Positions 32,725 to 43,121 of a stretch of 64,000 nt of DNA are shown piece by piece. The stretch lies in assembly GCF_003589595.1 (NCBI RefSeq), contig NW_020653852.1, forward strand, positions 6,115,427 through 6,179,426, read 5' to 3'. Source of the stretch: Hyposmocoma kahamanoa (Eukaryota; Arthropoda; Insecta; Lepidoptera; Cosmopterigidae). Position 1 is the first letter of the stretch. Each line of letters begins with the position of its first letter. Under the pieces are notes generated by a model. It searched no databases. It saw nothing but the letters and a program-made list of their open reading frames with translations, and was not told the DNA's origin. Made by a program: the position numbers and the translations under genes.

Positions 32725-32984
32725 TATTTTTTAGTGACGGTACGTACAAGTCGTGCGCCTGATGGTAAGCTACACGTCTGTCCATAACAGTTACAGTGCC
32801 ACTCAGCTTTAAATCCGCAAAGATCTGAGGGGCACTACCACTGCACCCGTCACCCTGAGACATAAGTTGACAAGTCCCATATCTATATTTTTATTATTAT
32901 TACCTATTACTGCTTGGCAGCAGAAATAGGTAAGGTGGCAGTACTACCCTGGGCGAACTCTTACACAAGGAGCTCTACTGCTAA
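32725..32984 (-). repeat. SINE family A copy
   Basis: The reversed element runs from 'tagtgacggtacgtacaagt' to 'acacaaggagctctactgct'. An ATT-rich replacement ('atatttttattattattacc') stands in place of the 'ttcaccagcacccttaccct' block. Confidence 0.9.
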
Positions 32985-33009
32985 TGCTGCTCTTAATGTT
33001 TATACAGTC

Positions 33010-33225
33010 GAATTTGTTTTTTCAAGCAAACCAACGTTTCGGGTCCTTTACAGGTCTCATGGACACGGGTGACGGGTGTCTCACGTTAGTTCATTTGAAA
33101 AAACAAATAAGTAGGAAATGCGAAAACCCAAGAACTCGATAAAACAAATAAATATACGTGGTTTAGATCCGAAAAAATAGTTTCATTTTTTATGTGTAAC
33201 AATCGAGAAAACCCAAGGACTATAA
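33010..33225. repeat. Family H, two inverted pieces
   Basis: The left piece ('aaccaacgtttcgggtcctt') and right piece ('gatccgaaaaaatagtttca', 'taacaatcgagaaaaccca') are joined through an inverted 'tttgttttttca' and 'tgaaaaaacaaa' pair. Confidence 0.65.
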
Positions 33226-33644
33226 AAATAACCACTTTATTCCCAATAATATCCATTCAGTATATTTTGTAAATTTTCGATTGTGTTTTCTTACATTTAC
33301 AATTTTGTGGTACGACAATATTTGGTTTCACGTAGGATGTGTATATTTAGTTAATAAGCTTGAAGATAATTAGTTTGAATTATAACAATCTAAAAGAACA
33401 TCTAACTCAATAAAGAATATCGTATTAAAGGATCTACCAACTGTGAATTAGAATTCCTACGCTGACATGAAAATTGATTTCTTAACGCGTGGTTTATTTG
33501 CTAGTTCAGTTAATTAGTTACACTTTTTTAAACGCTGTATGAAAACTTCGTGATGAACTATGTGTTCCGACATATCAACAAAGCTTTTCTCTGACATGTG
33601 ATCGCCCAATCCGCATTTCACCACCATAAACAGACAACGATGTA
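33226..33644. other. Unassigned AT-rich sequence
   Basis: No gene or recognised repeat is visible. Confidence 0.5.
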
Positions 33645-34130
33645 ACTGTTACTTTGGGTGAGAACCGGTAACCGATGGGGAGGAATTTCGAAATGAATAA
33701 CGTACGTCGTTGTGGGTTAAAAGCTACGTTCCGACTCTCTTCCTTACCGGGCGCAGCCTCCAGTACGTTATTCTATAGAATACCCACTTATTACTAACAT
33801 CCCTCCACCAATATTTCGTAATGACATAAATATTACCATAATTCATCCCTTTATATTAACTCTATTTATATCTGTAATTAATAGGCTTTGGAGCCCGTAA
33901 AATATTCGTCACAGGCTCATTAACCGACACTTTTGCCACATTTCCAAATCACACAACCCGCTGTTCGCTCGTCACCACTGTTATTTTGGGTGAGAACCGG
34001 TAACCGATAGGGAGGAATTTCGAAATTAATAACGCACGTCCTTGTGGGTTAAAAGCTATATTCAGACTATCTTCAATAGCGGGCGCAGCCACCACTACGT
34101 TATTCTATAGAATACCCACATAATACTAAC
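33645..34130 (+). repeat. Direct duplication, two about 155-bp units with 332-bp period
   Basis: Unit 1 (33645-33800) and unit 2 (33977-34130) share 'gggtgagaaccggtaaccga', 'ggaggaatttcgaaat' and 'cgttattctatagaataccc'. They differ at scattered bases. The 176 bases between them are unrelated. No matching third copy was found in the window. Confidence 0.85.
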
Positions 34131-35028
34131 AGTCACTAAACCCTCTTCTTAGGGAAGATTTGTGTCTTAAAAGCAATGGAACTTACGATAATGATGATTT
34201 GATAACGGTTTAGAAAGAAAACAGGTTTGTTAAACCCACTAAAAAGTTAGTCTGAAACTTCGTTAAAGCTTTGATTCTGTAAGTATTCCAAATAGATATC
34301 ATCTTGAGCCTATGCTCAGTTGTGAACCTTCTATGGGCTAACATAGACAATTTACCAAACATACAAAGATCTTGGTTAAAAATATAAATAAAATTTACGT
34401 ATGGCAAGACTCCGTTCCTTTTAGAAATATATATAAACACTGCAATATAAATAAACTTCACTACAATTAGAACTAAGTTAAAAATGTACAACTTACATCT
34501 GAATTTACTGTAAGCTTACTGCATTTATATCTCGACGTATTAACGTCGAATTTTGACATATCTACTTCGAGTTTTGAATATACAATTAAAACTATTTTTT
34601 ACCTCATTTGTAGCAAAAGTCACAAAATATTTGTAAAAAAGATGCTTTCATGGCACAACAGCAACAATAAAGTAGGCCTGCCGAAAACAGCCAGGAGTGC
34701 ATCTAATGATTAAGTTATTTATTAGACCATATCCCAGTGTATCGTAGACTGATTTTATTCCAAACGTCCCAGACGTAGATCGTTAGGCAACTATGTATGT
34801 CATTTCTATTATGATTGTACCACTTTTGTAAACAATAATCTTTATTATGAAATAGCTTAGTTTTCCGCGTATGTCAAAACAAAGCACTTTATAGTCACGA
34901 TTTTTATATACAACTATTATTTTTTTACACGAAACGACAAATTATTTTAATATATACAAAATTGGCCATTATTGACTTGATTCATCGATGATTTCTATAG
35001 TTAACACTAATAATATAAAAAAACTCAC
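34131..35028 (-). other. Start of the CSP intron, or sequence downstream of the exon
   Basis: This follows the splice donor of the CSP exon on the minus strand. I looked for the second CSP exon (a Cys-x2-Cys motif in a frame of about 55 codons after an AG acceptor) and did not recognise it here. Confidence 0.4.
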
Positions 35029-35236
35029 GTTTCAAAGCTTTTCCTTCAGGCGAGCACCTATGTGAATGAATTAAGCACTCCACATAGTTTTTCACAAGTC
35101 TTTTGCTGTCCAATATCGCGTCTATATCCAGATAGTCGTACCTGGTGTCATATTTGGGCATATTTCTCATGTCATTCATATCTTGGGCCACTACTACGTA
35201 CCACGCACAGACACATATGAACAACACTGAACGCAT
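35029..35236 (-). CDS. Chemosensory protein (CSP/OS-D family), exon 1
   Basis: CSPs are small secreted helical proteins of insects that carry hydrophobic ligands in sensilla and other tissues. The exon opens with a signal-peptide-like MRSVLFICVCAWYVVVAQ (residues 1-18). The family motif follows as YDYLDIDAIL (33-42) and LVKNYVECL (47-55). The first cysteine pair is C54-x6-C61, then comes CSPEGKALK (61-69). The coding sequence meets a textbook donor GTGAGT on the minus strand (35028 down to 35023) after the first base of codon 70. This is the conserved phase-1 intron position of CSP genes. The Met at 35236 is chosen because the signal peptide starts there. The second cysteine pair must lie in exon 2, which I could not find at lower coordinates. 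The intron may be long, exon 2 may be unrecognised, or the copy may be a relic. The frame itself has no defect. Confidence 0.85.
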
Positions 35237-35450
35237 AATTAAAAATATAAAAGATTTTCTATTTCACAATTATGTTAATAAAAATAAATTAAGGTCGGAA
35301 TTCAAATTTTCGAATATCGAAATCGCATTGCGCGTAACGGTCGTGCGCAAACGCTGGCAGCGCAGAATGCTGTGGCGCGCGCGCCGATGCGCCAGACGTT
35401 ATAAGTAAACAGTAAAGACGTGTTTGTGGACGCTTTCGCTGCAGTAAAGT
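35237..35450 (-). promoter_or_regulatory. Putative 5' flank of the CSP exon
   Basis: Immediately upstream of the ATG is AT-rich leader. At 35320-35400 there is a CpG-rich block ('gcgcgcgccgatgcgcc') that stands out from the AT-rich background. No convincing TATA box or initiator could be fixed, so the call rests on position and composition only. Confidence 0.3.
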
Positions 35451-35769
35451 GGAATTCAGAGTCCATATGCAGGTCCTGGGAAGTGAAAATTGTCATAGAT
35501 ATGCAGCGTCAGGTTCTTCCTTACACTGTTCCAGTTAACCCCCCAAATGTAAACTTAAGCCCCATAGGTAGTTGTATAATCTTTGCCTGTCCATTTTGAT
35601 AAGCGACATGTTATTATTACATTGGTGTAGTTATCAAATGCCAATATTATTATTTATTATTCAACTACACTAGTCATTTGAATTAAATAAGAAAGTTGAT
35701 GTGTGATATGAGAGCGTTGTAGTACGAAAATTTATTTAGTAGCATTATATTAGTATTTAGTACTATGAT
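35451..35769. other. Unassigned sequence
   Basis: No gene or recognised repeat is visible. Confidence 0.45.
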
Positions 35770-35848
35770 TAACTGCCTCAGTGGCCGAACGGTTACCGTG
35801 CTGTTCTGCCACGCAGAAGTTCCGGGTTCGATTCCCGAGTCGGGATAA
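35770..35848 (+). repeat. SINE family C, head only
   Basis: 'aactgcctcagtggccgaac' to the B-box 'gggttcgattcc' is intact. The body is missing after 'gagtcgggataaat'. A tRNA finder may flag it. Confidence 0.8.
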
Positions 35849-36428
35849 ATTTAAAAGTTTATTAATTAAGTTAATTTTAAAGTTTAAAAAAAAATTAAAA
35901 GGGAATGCTTCTATGGTTTTGTCATATGGGAAAGTTGGAAGTTTTTCTATGCTCTAAAGTAATTTTTTTTAATTTATTTATTTTTCAAAAAGTATACATT
36001 TTACAATAGTCTATTTCATGGTGCTTAAAAAGAGTTAATACCTAAAAGGATTAAAAGGAATTAATACCTAAAATATCGGCGTCATAAATATACGTGATTT
36101 TTTTTTTCGCTTTCGATACGTTAAAAAAATCTTTGAGTGGAGTTTACTTCCTTTTGAAAATAAAATAATATCTTCGTGAAGCCAAATACAATATTTCAAA
36201 TACTTTCCCATAACTGTGGGAGAGTGGGACGCCCTGTGTACCTCAATCTTATTGAGGAGGTCTTTCAAAAAGGACGTGTCAGGAAAGTAACAAGACTAAA
36301 AGAGGGTATACAAAGCGATAGACGTATGACGGAAATATAAAAAGCGGAGGCTCATGGTCCCTGTCCATCATAGAAGGAGACAGCCATGATTATATTATAC
36401 ATAACTGAATAACTAAATTTTTGAGTAA
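35849..36428. other. Unassigned AT-rich sequence
   Basis: A 'ttaatacctaaaa' string occurs twice at about 36036-36073. Otherwise there is nothing. Confidence 0.45.
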
Positions 36429-36668
36429 GTATTTTTTTATGACGCCAAATGACGGGACGAACTAGTCGAGTCTGACGGTAAGCGTCACGCCTGTCCATAA
36501 CAGTTGCAGTGCCGCTCAGAGCTTTATGTCGCAAAGATTTATAGGGCACTGCCACTGCGCTCTAAGACATAAGTTGAAAAGTCCCACGTACCTGTAATTT
36601 CACCAGCACCCTTATCCTGTAAAATCGGAACGCAGTAATGCTCACGTACTTCTCTGGACGAACTCCAT
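36429..36668 (-). repeat. SINE family A, internally deleted
   Basis: The reversed copy runs from 'tttttttatgacgccaaatg' to 'acttctctggacgaactcca'. It lacks the 'actgcttggcggcagaaata' block and the final 'aggagctctactgct'. Confidence 0.85.
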
Positions 36669-37059
36669 TAAAAATTGTGAATAAATCAAACAAAGGGGCG
36701 TCATGCTTTGTATCCCTTATCTTTGACAGTAGGGGATAGTTAAAGAATGCTTCACCAGGTTTTGCTTAGCCCTGAATGGTGAAGATAACAAAGACTATTA
36801 TAAAAAATGGTGTTGTTACATTCTCACGAAATTTTAGTAGATCATTTCAAGTGGTAAGCATATGCTTAATGTCATTCATAGACAGATGGGATTTCCATCC
36901 TAATATATCTTAATAACACAAACAAATCCAGTAGTTAAATGATCAATTAAATAACATGTATAATTTGGTCATTTATAACGCGTTTTTTAATTGGACAAAA
37001 AATGTTAAGCATGATTTGGAAGCATAAATGAAATATATATTTTCAGTATACGAGGTAAT
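36669..37059. other. Unassigned sequence
   Basis: No gene or recognised repeat is visible. Confidence 0.5.
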
Positions 37060-37385
37060 AAGTAGTACTAGGATCTCGGCTCCGACTACCTATTTACAGC
37101 CTTTGGAGTCGAAACCCTTGGCCCGTGAGGTCCCAGTGCTCTTCCTCTGTACAAAATTTTATCCAATAAATTAATAGACTGTCTGGGAAACCCAAGGGCC
37201 GGCAGCTACCTTGAACAACGCATTAGCATAGCTGCAAAAGGGGAACGCTGCCAGCATCTTGGGCATATCGCCGAGGACACCCAATTTTATTCATATAATT
37301 TAAAAATCCTAATTTAGTTTCTAGTATTTAAACTTTTATTGTCTTTTTACCTTACCTGTATATTATCAAAATAAAGCAAAACTAC
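37060..37385 (+). pseudogene. Repeat R, copy 2: retroelement ORF C-terminus
   Basis: The frame PLESKPLAREVPVLFL is followed by GNPRAGSYLEQRISIAAK. After a one-base slip in an 'aaaagggg' run it continues GNAASILGISP to a stop. From memory, 'GSYLAQRISIA.QRGNAASILG' is the recurrent C-terminus of a lepidopteran retroelement ORF, though I cannot name the clade with confidence. An AATAAA-like signal lies near 37370. The degraded relative is at 18015-18160 on the other strand. Confidence 0.6.
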
Positions 37386-37507
37386 ATACGATGTTGTTGT
37401 AAAATATCCATATTATTATAATACGTACTTCAGTGGAAGGGTAAGTGTGTGTTCTGGCGTAGATAGGAGATATTGGCAACCAAATAATCTCATTACAGAG
37501 TACTAAA

Positions 37508-37763
37508 ACAACCGACATCAAAAGTTCGTGGAATTACATCTGTTTGCCAAGTTTTATTGAAATCGGTTACCGGAAAGTGCGCAAAACCGGATTGCCACAA
37601 TTAGAGGTGGAATATTTTCTTCAAATTTAAATGGGACCGATATTGAGGTACCCTCTTTCCAACAAAAAAAGAATTATCAAAATCGGTTCACAGGTGACTT
37701 ACCGCGTAACATGCATACAAAAAAAAAATAGAGTCGGAGAACCTTCTCATTTTTTTTAAGTCT
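37508..37763 (+). mobile_element. MITE family D, nearly complete
   Basis: All blocks occur in order, from 'accgacatcaaaagttcgtg' to 'ctcattttttttaagtctcg'. 'attcatcccctagtt' is shortened. The left flank 'aataatctcattacagagta' recurs at the D-like tip near 21690. Confidence 0.9.
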
Positions 37764-37949
37764 CGTCGTTTGTAACACTTTTAGGTTTGTAGATAGATGT
37801 TCGAATAGAATATCCCTAAAGTTACTGAAATGTAAATGCGTCGAGTGCAGTATATATTGTACATTAAATTGTTTTTTTTGTATCTAAATCGTGTATGTTA
37901 TAATACTGATTGTAATGAATATAATGATAATTTTATTCATACAAAGATC

Positions 37950-38150
37950 GAATACTAAGACAAATTCCATCAAACGAACCCGTTCCGTTCCGTAGCTCAG
38001 TTGTTGGAGCATCTACTACGGTAAGCTTGAAAGCGCTGGTTCGAAAACAGCCGGATCGAAGTATTTTTTCTAAGTGTTCGATCTTTGTATTAATAATTAT
38101 AACAAACTAGTGGAGTAATTTCACAAAAAATCATTGAATATCATGGTAGT
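37950..38150 (+). repeat. SINE family B, full-length copy
   Basis: The head 'ttccgtagctcagttgttgg' is followed by a B-box region whose last bases are changed ('ggttcgaaaac'), then 'tttttctaagtgttcgatct' and the tail 'aactagtggagtaatttcac'. Confidence 0.85.
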
Positions 38151-38189
38151 AGAATATGGTGTTAATTAATAAACTTAAAAATGACTAAT

Positions 38190-38360
38190 ATTATGATGTT
38201 TACTACATTTCATTTATTGTTGTGAAATACTGGTTTGTTATAATTATTACACAAAGATCTAATACTGAGAAAAATTCTTTTGATCTGACAATACTCGAAG
38301 TTGCGTCTGTTTTTGCCTTAGGGCAACCGCTCTACCTATTCATGCTCACGTGTTTAAGTC
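38190..38360 (-). repeat. SINE family B, degraded opposite-strand copy
   Basis: In reverse the body ('aaagatctaatactgagaaa') and a decayed head ('gccttagggcaaccgctcta') can be followed. With the preceding copy it forms a tail-to-tail pair. Confidence 0.6.
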
Positions 38361-38379
38361 CTGTACCTCGGAGGCTGCG

Positions 38380-38960
38380 TAGAGTAGATTCCTATATACC
38401 TATCTTTTGTTCTGTATTTCTTCTTATATGCAATAAAGTATATTTTCACCTCACTAGCTCGGAAAGTCTTTCTATTTTATTGGAAATCTGCGCACAAAAG
38501 CGTTTTTACTACGCTAGCGTGAAACAGGTTTATAAAATTCGAACTTGACGATGGACTGTGGTGCACCTAACTTCTTCTTCCGATGAAAAAAAAATATGTC
38601 ACGTTCAGCTACGCGATTTCTCGTACATTACTTGTATAATATAAATCCGTTGGTATATTTTATTCTTATTATTGTTGACACTAATATTGTTTATTAAAAC
38701 TGATTTTTTATAGTTCTACTGTTTTTCTTTCATCTATCATTTTCTTTGCTGTAGTGAGGTGGAAATTTGTGTGTTTCGCTCATCAGCAAAGTTGTTTTGC
38801 GTCTCGTGGCTTGAAACCCTCGCTACGCTCAGGATTCTGTTTTTGAAACACTCCCTTCTCTCGTGGTTCAATCTTAGCCTCCTTTGCTTACTCAGGGTTC
38901 AATACAAGCACTCGAGTCAAATAACAACTTTGCAGCCTTGCATAACAAATAACTAATGTA
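38380..38960 (-). repeat. Repeat O, copy 1
   Basis: The reverse complement matches 58300-58745 in several long blocks, for example 'acgctagcgtgaaa' against 'acgctagggttgaaa', 'ccgttggtatatttt' and 'gcataacaaataact'. It contains CpG-rich phrases ('ccctcgctacgctcagg'). The class is unknown, and it is a frequent lepidopteran repeat as far as I recall. Confidence 0.7.
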
Positions 38961-39507
38961 TTTGTTCATAAGTAAGAAGAAAATGAGTATGTGATCTACG
39001 TATCGTTGCATCCAGGTATTTCCAATAAACTATCAAATGATTATTTTCAAGAATTTAAAATCAAAACGGCAATTTTCTATTCAACAGAATCCGTAGTCGC
39101 TAACGAGTTATTTAATTACCAAGTTGGGTCATTGTATATTGTGACAATCGTTAAGTGAATTGTTGAGTTTTGCTGTTTATGTTACTTGTAAAAATGTTGT
39201 AACCGTGACACTGTTTTTTTTTTTAACTTTTTTACGGTTTAAAACCTTGTGCTCGTCTCAATGTCAAGTCCTTATCAAGGTTATTGCATATTTTTTATAC
39301 TATTTTCAACTATTTTTATATCAGCGACTGCATAATATATAGTTTTAAATGTAGCGGTGAATTCCGGTGCCTCCCGCCGAGATATCCCGCAGTATTCTCT
39401 AACAAGCTCCTTGAATTGAATTCAATGAATTTTTATTACGTTCAATTTATTATTAAATAACAGTAGAAATTAAAATAAACTAAAACATATTAATTAGTAC
39501 TGCAGTC
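38961..39507. other. Unassigned AT-rich sequence
   Basis: 39355-39420 may be the 3' flank of the Penelope-like remnant, since 'cctcccgccgagatatcccg' is GC-richer. No gene is seen. Confidence 0.4.
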
Positions 39508-39990
39508 TTATGTCTCTTTGGGATTTTTCATTAGAGGAAATACTGGATCCCAAACTGGTGGTACGGAGAAACCATCTTCCCTGTTGAATTTAGAATGTTT
39601 TTTTAATTTCAATGGCCTCTCGCAGCATCCTGGGTACATAACGGACTTCTTTTGCAAGGACCTGGGGTTTGTCAAATTTCATTGAATGTGTAGGTTTATC
39701 CATGACATGCTCATAGACTGCAGAATTGTTTACGCGACGGTGTTTGACATCAGCTATATGTTCTTTGACTCGGGTACAAATACTTCGCTTAATTTGTCCA
39801 ATATAAGAGAGACCGCACTCACAGTCAAGCTTGTAAACTCCTGCATCCTGTAATGGGATGTTACATTTCACGGGTCTCAGGAACTGAGAAATCTTCCTCA
39901 GGGGCTTGAAATAGGTCTTGATAGATGCTCGCCTGAGGACTCTTCCGATCTTGCTAAGCTTAATACCGCAAAGTCAGTCTCGGAGCATTG
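39508..39990 (-). pseudogene. Penelope-like retroelement C-terminus with GIY-YIG endonuclease
   Basis: Penelope-like elements encode a reverse transcriptase fused to a GIY-YIG nuclease that nicks the target. On the minus strand one frame reads KIGRVLRRASIKTYFKPLRK before the nuclease. The nuclease core is AGVYKLDCECGLSYIGQ, followed by TRVKEH and AVYEH, so the GVY and YIG strands, the conserved Arg and the His are all visible. After EIKK a seventh A in a homopolymer shifts the frame into an early stop at about 39590. In the shifted frame the normal C-terminus continues (KHSKFNREDGFSVPPVWDP) to a stop at 39508-39510. The reverse transcriptase is missing apart from its last link. It is a 5'-truncated copy with one frameshift. 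Confidence 0.85.
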
Positions 39991-40717
39991 AAATTTATAC
40001 CTTATTTCAATTGTTAATAAAATAAAATTTATAAATTTAATGTACTCTGCCCCATCGTTCCCGTCCACCAGTTGGGGCTGGCTCTTACTCACCTGGCGAA
40101 AAAGGCGTATATATTTATTATTATCGCTAAGAAATGATCCGTTTTCACCACGCCTATGATTAGCAAGTCACGTTAGCTTATTACAGGCCCGTCTAAAATT
40201 GAAGATTTGTTTAGGGTGTCTCTGAAACAAAACCAGAATTCGATATTCTTTGGCTTAAAAAACTTATTATATACTTACTTATTATATATGACTTTCGATA
40301 ATTCTTAAAAAATAACTCTCCTCGCAAACAAACGATGGGCCAACCCTGAGTTCAGTGTGCGATACAGTGTGTACCTAGTTACTAATAGAGTTTTCCTTTT
40401 ATGGAATGAAACAGAGCCTTTTGAATGGAATTCACACACTGCCTAGTTCACAACACAACTAAACTTTAGTTACCTAGTTTTCTTATTGTTTAGAATGTTG
40501 ATTGTTACTTGCTTTTACGGCGAAGCAAATCGTGTGAATCTTGTACATAAAGAATAAAATTCAAAAGGACCTTTGAATAAATATAGGTAACCATTCGATC
40601 ACTATAAAACAGTTCATTTGAAATGTTTGTTGCATATCACATTACAAATTTAAGGTGGAACATTAATTGGTCGTATACATGTCACGCTCTGCAAGGACAC
40701 AGCAACGTCCATTTTAG
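39991..40717. other. Unassigned AT-rich sequence
   Basis: The frame 39898-40092 on the minus strand overlaps the Penelope remnant in the wrong phase. Nothing else is recognised. Confidence 0.45.
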
Positions 40718-40830
40718 TTGCAGTAAAACTCCTTGTGAAAGAGGTCATTTAGGAAAATACTGCCAACTTATTTAAATCTGCCGTACTTCTCTGGACGTAC
40801 TGTATTTTCAAAAGGAGTTTGTATTGCTAA
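40718..40830. repeat. Fold-back of two SINE A tips
   Basis: A sense tip ('gcagtaaaactccttgtgaa') at 40720 faces an antisense tip ('cttctctggacgtactgtat', 'aaaaggagtttgtattgct') ending at 40829. The two can pair into a stem. Confidence 0.7.
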
Positions 40831-41255
40831 TAAACTACTAAAAATTTGTTATAAAAGTTGCAAGTACATACATACATAGGAAATAAAGTTACGCATGCGT
40901 AGGTTTATGTGGGAAGTCGAAATGAAAACCTTGTCCTCAACAGTTCATCACTAATCAAAATCTCTACACAACAATTCATTCGTCTGTAAACGCGCAGTAC
41001 CTATAGAAGCGCACGGGCAGCATAGCCAGTGAGCAAGGAAGTCACATTGTGCATGCGCACCCAATCGGAACCACTTGCAGATTGCAGATGCGCTCTATAC
41101 ATTCATTAGCATATTGATGTGTAACCACTGTGTCTAACACGTAAATTGTGATACCTTTGAAGTACTGCTAACTGAAAATAACCACTGCTCAGTTAATTTA
41201 ACGTATTTGAGATTTATTTTTAAACCGTACAATATGTTCTACATTACCTATAAGC
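40831..41255. other. Unassigned sequence
   Basis: No gene or recognised repeat is visible. Confidence 0.5.
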
Positions 41256-41306
41256 GCAGAAAATAACAGTACCTATTCTAAATAAGTAGGTACTGTTACT
41301 TTCTGC
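41256..41306. repeat. 20-bp-arm hairpin
   Basis: The 20-base arm GCAGAAAATAACAGTACCTA (41256-41275) pairs with 41287-41306 with one mismatch and an 11-base loop. Confidence 0.8.
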
Positions 41307-41904
41307 ACATAACAGTCCCTATAGAATTCCAAATAAAGCTGCGCAGCTCCACGTGCACCAGTTGGAATAGCACTATTGTTATTTAATATTTTATTCCTAG
41401 TAGTTCTCACGCAAACAAATAACAGCGTCAGCAGAAAATAATTTGTTTAATTAACGAGTAATAATTGGATTCCGTTTAACATTCTTTTCCTTACTCCAAT
41501 GCCCACTGTCCAGAGACGCCAACTAGCTGTTAAATTGAGCAAATTGATTCGCCAACAAAGTCACTGATTTATAACGAATAACCCTAATATACTATTTCAA
41601 CATAACTTTATCTACCTATTAATAAACTCACGGTGGACGAGATCGAAGCCTTTAAGTTGAATACACAGTAGTCAAATTCCTAGCGACTGCGAAAATTGTT
41701 TGTGCACCAAGAAGAACCTACAATTTCCGGACAATTTTTTGACGGTTACTAGCAACTTTAACACTTTATTCGCGGTAGAAGCAAAATTTTGTTTCTTCTA
41801 GTGAGCGCTAGGGGCACTGTATTACTTGCCATACAAAATTGTTTAATACTCTACGCAGTCGGTGGCGACAACTGTCTCTGTAAATTTATGGTAGAAACAA
41901 CAGG
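41307..41904. other. Unassigned sequence
   Basis: No gene or recognised repeat is visible. Confidence 0.5.
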
Positions 41905-42781
41905 TTAAGGTGCTTTTCCACCGACGATGCGACACGAGACGAGAAATCAAAAACTTACCATTAACAGCTATCCAATTATTATTACTAATAGCTAATTTTC
42001 TTTAATTTCTCTAGCTAAATTAATAGAGCTTGCGATTGATATTAATAGTCATTGCGTGTAGGACGCTAAGGTTGTGGATAGTAAAATAAAATATTAAAAT
42101 AACAATAGAGAATTTCAATAATAATTATTTAGTTGGTAAATTTTAAAAATTCAACCTCAGGGCACTCTTTCTTTAATTCGTCATCTTTATTTAATTCTTA
42201 AATCGTACGTACTCCACAATCTTGTGATTTATATTAATAACCACCGCGAGCTCGCATGTGTCCACGTGTGCACGCGCGAGTTATCGCGTGAATCATGTTT
42301 CCGTTGTAAAGTAAGCGTCAGGCTTCGTGTGAATCGTGTTTCCGTTGTAGACTTAATAAATAATCTACGCTTGCAGCAATATTGTTCTATATTACACCAA
42401 CCAATATTTCATTTCTCGTCTTGTTCATCGACGAGAAAGAATAATAGGTTAATGAATTCTATAGTATATAGAAATTGCAATTTTATTTTTATTTGATGTC
42501 GTTGTATTTCGACAATACTTTTAGTTTATTTTTTACTACTATTTTGTTTTATATTAATTATTGATGTTTATATTAGTGACGATCATATTATCACTTGAAA
42601 TTGTATTTTAAATAGTAATATTGTGACATTGATAATGTAAAATAAATTATTCTATTCAATCAAATACAATCCAGATCATTTCCACATAATGCGCTAGGAG
42701 ACAATATAAATTTTTCCATACAAATTTCAATCCTAGCCTCGCCTTGTCTCGTCTCGTTTCGCCTGTGGAAAAGCACCTTTA
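41905..42781 (+). mobile_element. Harbinger-like non-autonomous element, copy 1 (871 bp)
   Basis: The ends AGGTGCTTTTCCACCGACGA and AGGTGCTTTTCCACAGGCGA are inverted, then run into CGAGACGAG-type sequence. TTA lies directly outside both ends (41905-41907 and 42779-42781), the 3-bp TWA duplication typical of PIF/Harbinger. No transposase frame is present. Internal CpG-rich blocks ('cgcgagctcgcatgtg') also occur in the 61380-62445 copy. Confidence 0.8.
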
Positions 42782-43118
42782 GCAATATTTTCAATTTTTA
42801 GGATGCCAAATATTCTTCGTAGCTTTGCAGGCCAAATAAACAATCTGACATCCATATTGTACATGGCGACGAGGCAACAGGTTTCAGTTTGTGGATCAGC
42901 GCTTTATTTATGAGTTAACGGTTGCTCGTAGGCGTATCGTTTGTATTGTAATTAGCGATGTATTGAGGCTTGCACTTGGTTTTGTGACAAGACATATCGG
43001 TAAATGTGATTTCGTGCAAATTGTGTGTTAATTCTCGCCTTCTCAAAATGCTTCTAGGTACATAATAATTGTTGAACGGTGCAGGTATAATAATATATGG
43101 TGCCCATATGATGATGCC
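42782..43118. other. Unassigned sequence
   Basis: No gene or recognised repeat is visible. Confidence 0.45.
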
Positions 43119-43121
43119 TAA

